Below, in pieces: positions 33,827 to 34,207 of a stretch of DNA of 34,207 nucleotides. Where the stretch lies: IMG/VR virus record IMGVR_UViG_3300025889_000466, positions 1 to 34,207 of that record; one strand, written 5' to 3'. Origin of the DNA: a virus. A program made the position numbers and the translations under genes. Position 1 is the stretch's first letter, and every line of letters starts with the position of its first letter. The notes under the pieces were generated by a model. The model saw only the letters and a program-made list of their open reading frames with translations, did not search any database and was not told where the DNA came from.

Positions 33827-33842
33827 TTGGTCTTGCGACCAA
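33827..33842. promoter_or_regulatory. Perfect 16-base palindrome before the primase-helicase
   Basis: TTGGTC (33827-33832), four spacer bases and GACCAA (33837-33842) form a perfect dyad in the 45-base gap between the HTH gene and the primase-helicase start. As DNA it has the size of an operator for a small HTH dimer. As leftward RNA it folds into a stem with a GCAA tetraloop, extendable by two G-U and one C-G pair, that takes in the only SD-like AAGGGG. On the + strand five T follow, so a rightward terminator is another reading. Confidence 0.45.
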
Positions 33843-33851
33843 AAGTTTTTG

Positions 33852-34088
33852 TTAAGTACGTTTGAGTTTTGCTAGTAAGCGTTCTATTTCGGCACTGCGC
33901 TTACGGTCGGGGGCTCGCAACCCCCAAAACCAGTTGTAAATCGTAGCGCGAGTTACACCCAGTTTATCCGCAAGTTCAGACACCGAAATATTCTGCTTAA
34001 TGCACACTCGACCAAGGGCAACACCCAACGATTTCCCATCAGCTTTTTTGTTAGCTTCAATAAGCCGTTGACTGTAGCCGTAACTCAT
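33852..34088 (-). CDS. Cro/CI-type helix-turn-helix DNA-binding protein (78 aa)
   Basis: The start is the ATG complementary to 34086-34088, one base after the stop of the upstream gene. A helix-turn-helix lies at about 34-56 (ISVSELADKLGVTRATIYNW), of the Cro/CI or MerR-like small type. The N-terminal 30 residues form a helical leader (YSQRLIEANKKADGKSLGVA) and the C-terminus is a short basic helix (EIERLLAKLKRT). It has the size of a dimeric phage regulator. It may act on the palindrome just downstream, or be a replication-initiation helper. It lies between a replication-type gene and the primase-helicase. Confidence 0.75.
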   Translation of the reverse strand: MSYGYSQRLIEANKKADGKSLGVALGRVCIKQNISVSELADKLGVTRATIYNWFWGLRAPDRKRSAEIERLLAKLKRT

Positions 34089-34089
34089 A

Positions 34090-34207
34090 TCAGTCTTCGC
34101 CCCACTCGGCTAAGACATCATCCAAACCCTTTTTGGGGGTTGGCTCTACAGGTGCAGAGGCTTTCTTGGTCTCGCGCTTTTTGGGCGCAGGTACATCGTC
34201 TTCGACC
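34090..34207 (-). CDS. Acidic C-terminal end of an unidentified gene (partial)
   Basis: Reading leftward from the window edge gives 38 residues ending KKGLDDVLAEWGED and a TGA complementary to 34090-34092. The gene enters from the right and stops one base before the HTH start. The visible part is Lys/Pro/Ala-rich (VPAPKKRETKKASAPVEPTP), a flexible linker, followed by an acidic tip with Trp. Flexible linkers with acidic tips are typical of single-stranded-DNA-binding proteins, which would fit next to a primase-helicase. From 38 residues this is only a suggestion. Confidence 0.55.
   Translation of the reverse strand, partial: VEDDVPAPKKRETKKASAPVEPTPKKGLDDVLAEWGED

Noticed and set aside
33806-33842. 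TTG start adding 12 residues to the primase-helicase
   Set aside because: The added residues do not look like family sequence, the codon overlaps the palindrome, and an ATG follows.

Overview
The window is part of the genome of a tailed dsDNA bacteriophage (Caudoviricetes), most likely short-tailed (podovirus-like). The evidence is an SU10-type head-tail adaptor, a nozzle-like protein, several fibre/adhesin genes, a lysis cassette and giant internal or ejected virion proteins, with no typical tail tape-measure, sheath or baseplate set. The style of the genes (small Lys/Gly-rich proteins, 'GG..GY..GG' motifs, a primase-helicase fusion) recalls uncultured aquatic phages, and the host is probably a Gram-negative bacterium. 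Host and taxonomy are inference. Terminase, portal and capsid genes are not visible and probably lie to the left.

Layout, + strand (1-30715), one densely packed array with gaps of at most about 40 bases and many ATGA/TAATG-type overlaps, so it reads as a single late operon. (a) 1-1776: an island of six small, very basic proteins. (b) 1776-3635: head-tail connection genes, a zinc-ribbon protein and the adaptor. (c) 3644-7259: small beta-rich virion and fibre proteins. (d) 7272-12917: three large modular adhesins (FnIII plus repeat domains, kelch-like repeats, a WD/YVTN-like propeller) with a tail-fibre assembly chaperone between the first two. (e) 12920-15592: a coiled-coil protein and a membrane/lysis cassette (one-TM protein, EF-hand membrane protein, 3-TM holin, small Cys-containing protein, M15 peptidase endolysin). 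(f) 15602-18630: nozzle-like protein and a jelly-roll fibre. (g) 18670-30715: 635-, 152-, 1072- and 2157-residue proteins. The first, third and fourth have repeats and the hallmarks of internal, packaged proteins. The 2157-residue one resembles a 'polyvalent' ejected protein, with a zincin-type HEALH motif, an AT-hook-like RRGRGRP and a membrane-active C-terminal region.

Layout, - strand (34207-30812), convergent with the late operon: the acidic C-terminal end of an unidentified gene, a small Cro/CI-type HTH protein, a 943-residue primase-helicase fusion and a 64-residue conserved-looking protein. A strong intrinsic terminator for the leftward transcript lies at 30714-30738. A perfect 16-base palindrome lies between the HTH gene and the primase-helicase.

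No tRNA, rRNA, CRISPR array, integrase or insertion sequence was seen, and there is no gene-free stretch over 300 bases. The most interesting items are the giant polyvalent protein with its N-terminal FFDxFD triplet, the Gly-Gly motif shared by otherwise unrelated proteins, the basic mini-protein island, the EF-hand membrane protein in the lysis cassette, and the precise 18-residue (54-base) repeat array in the 1072-residue protein.
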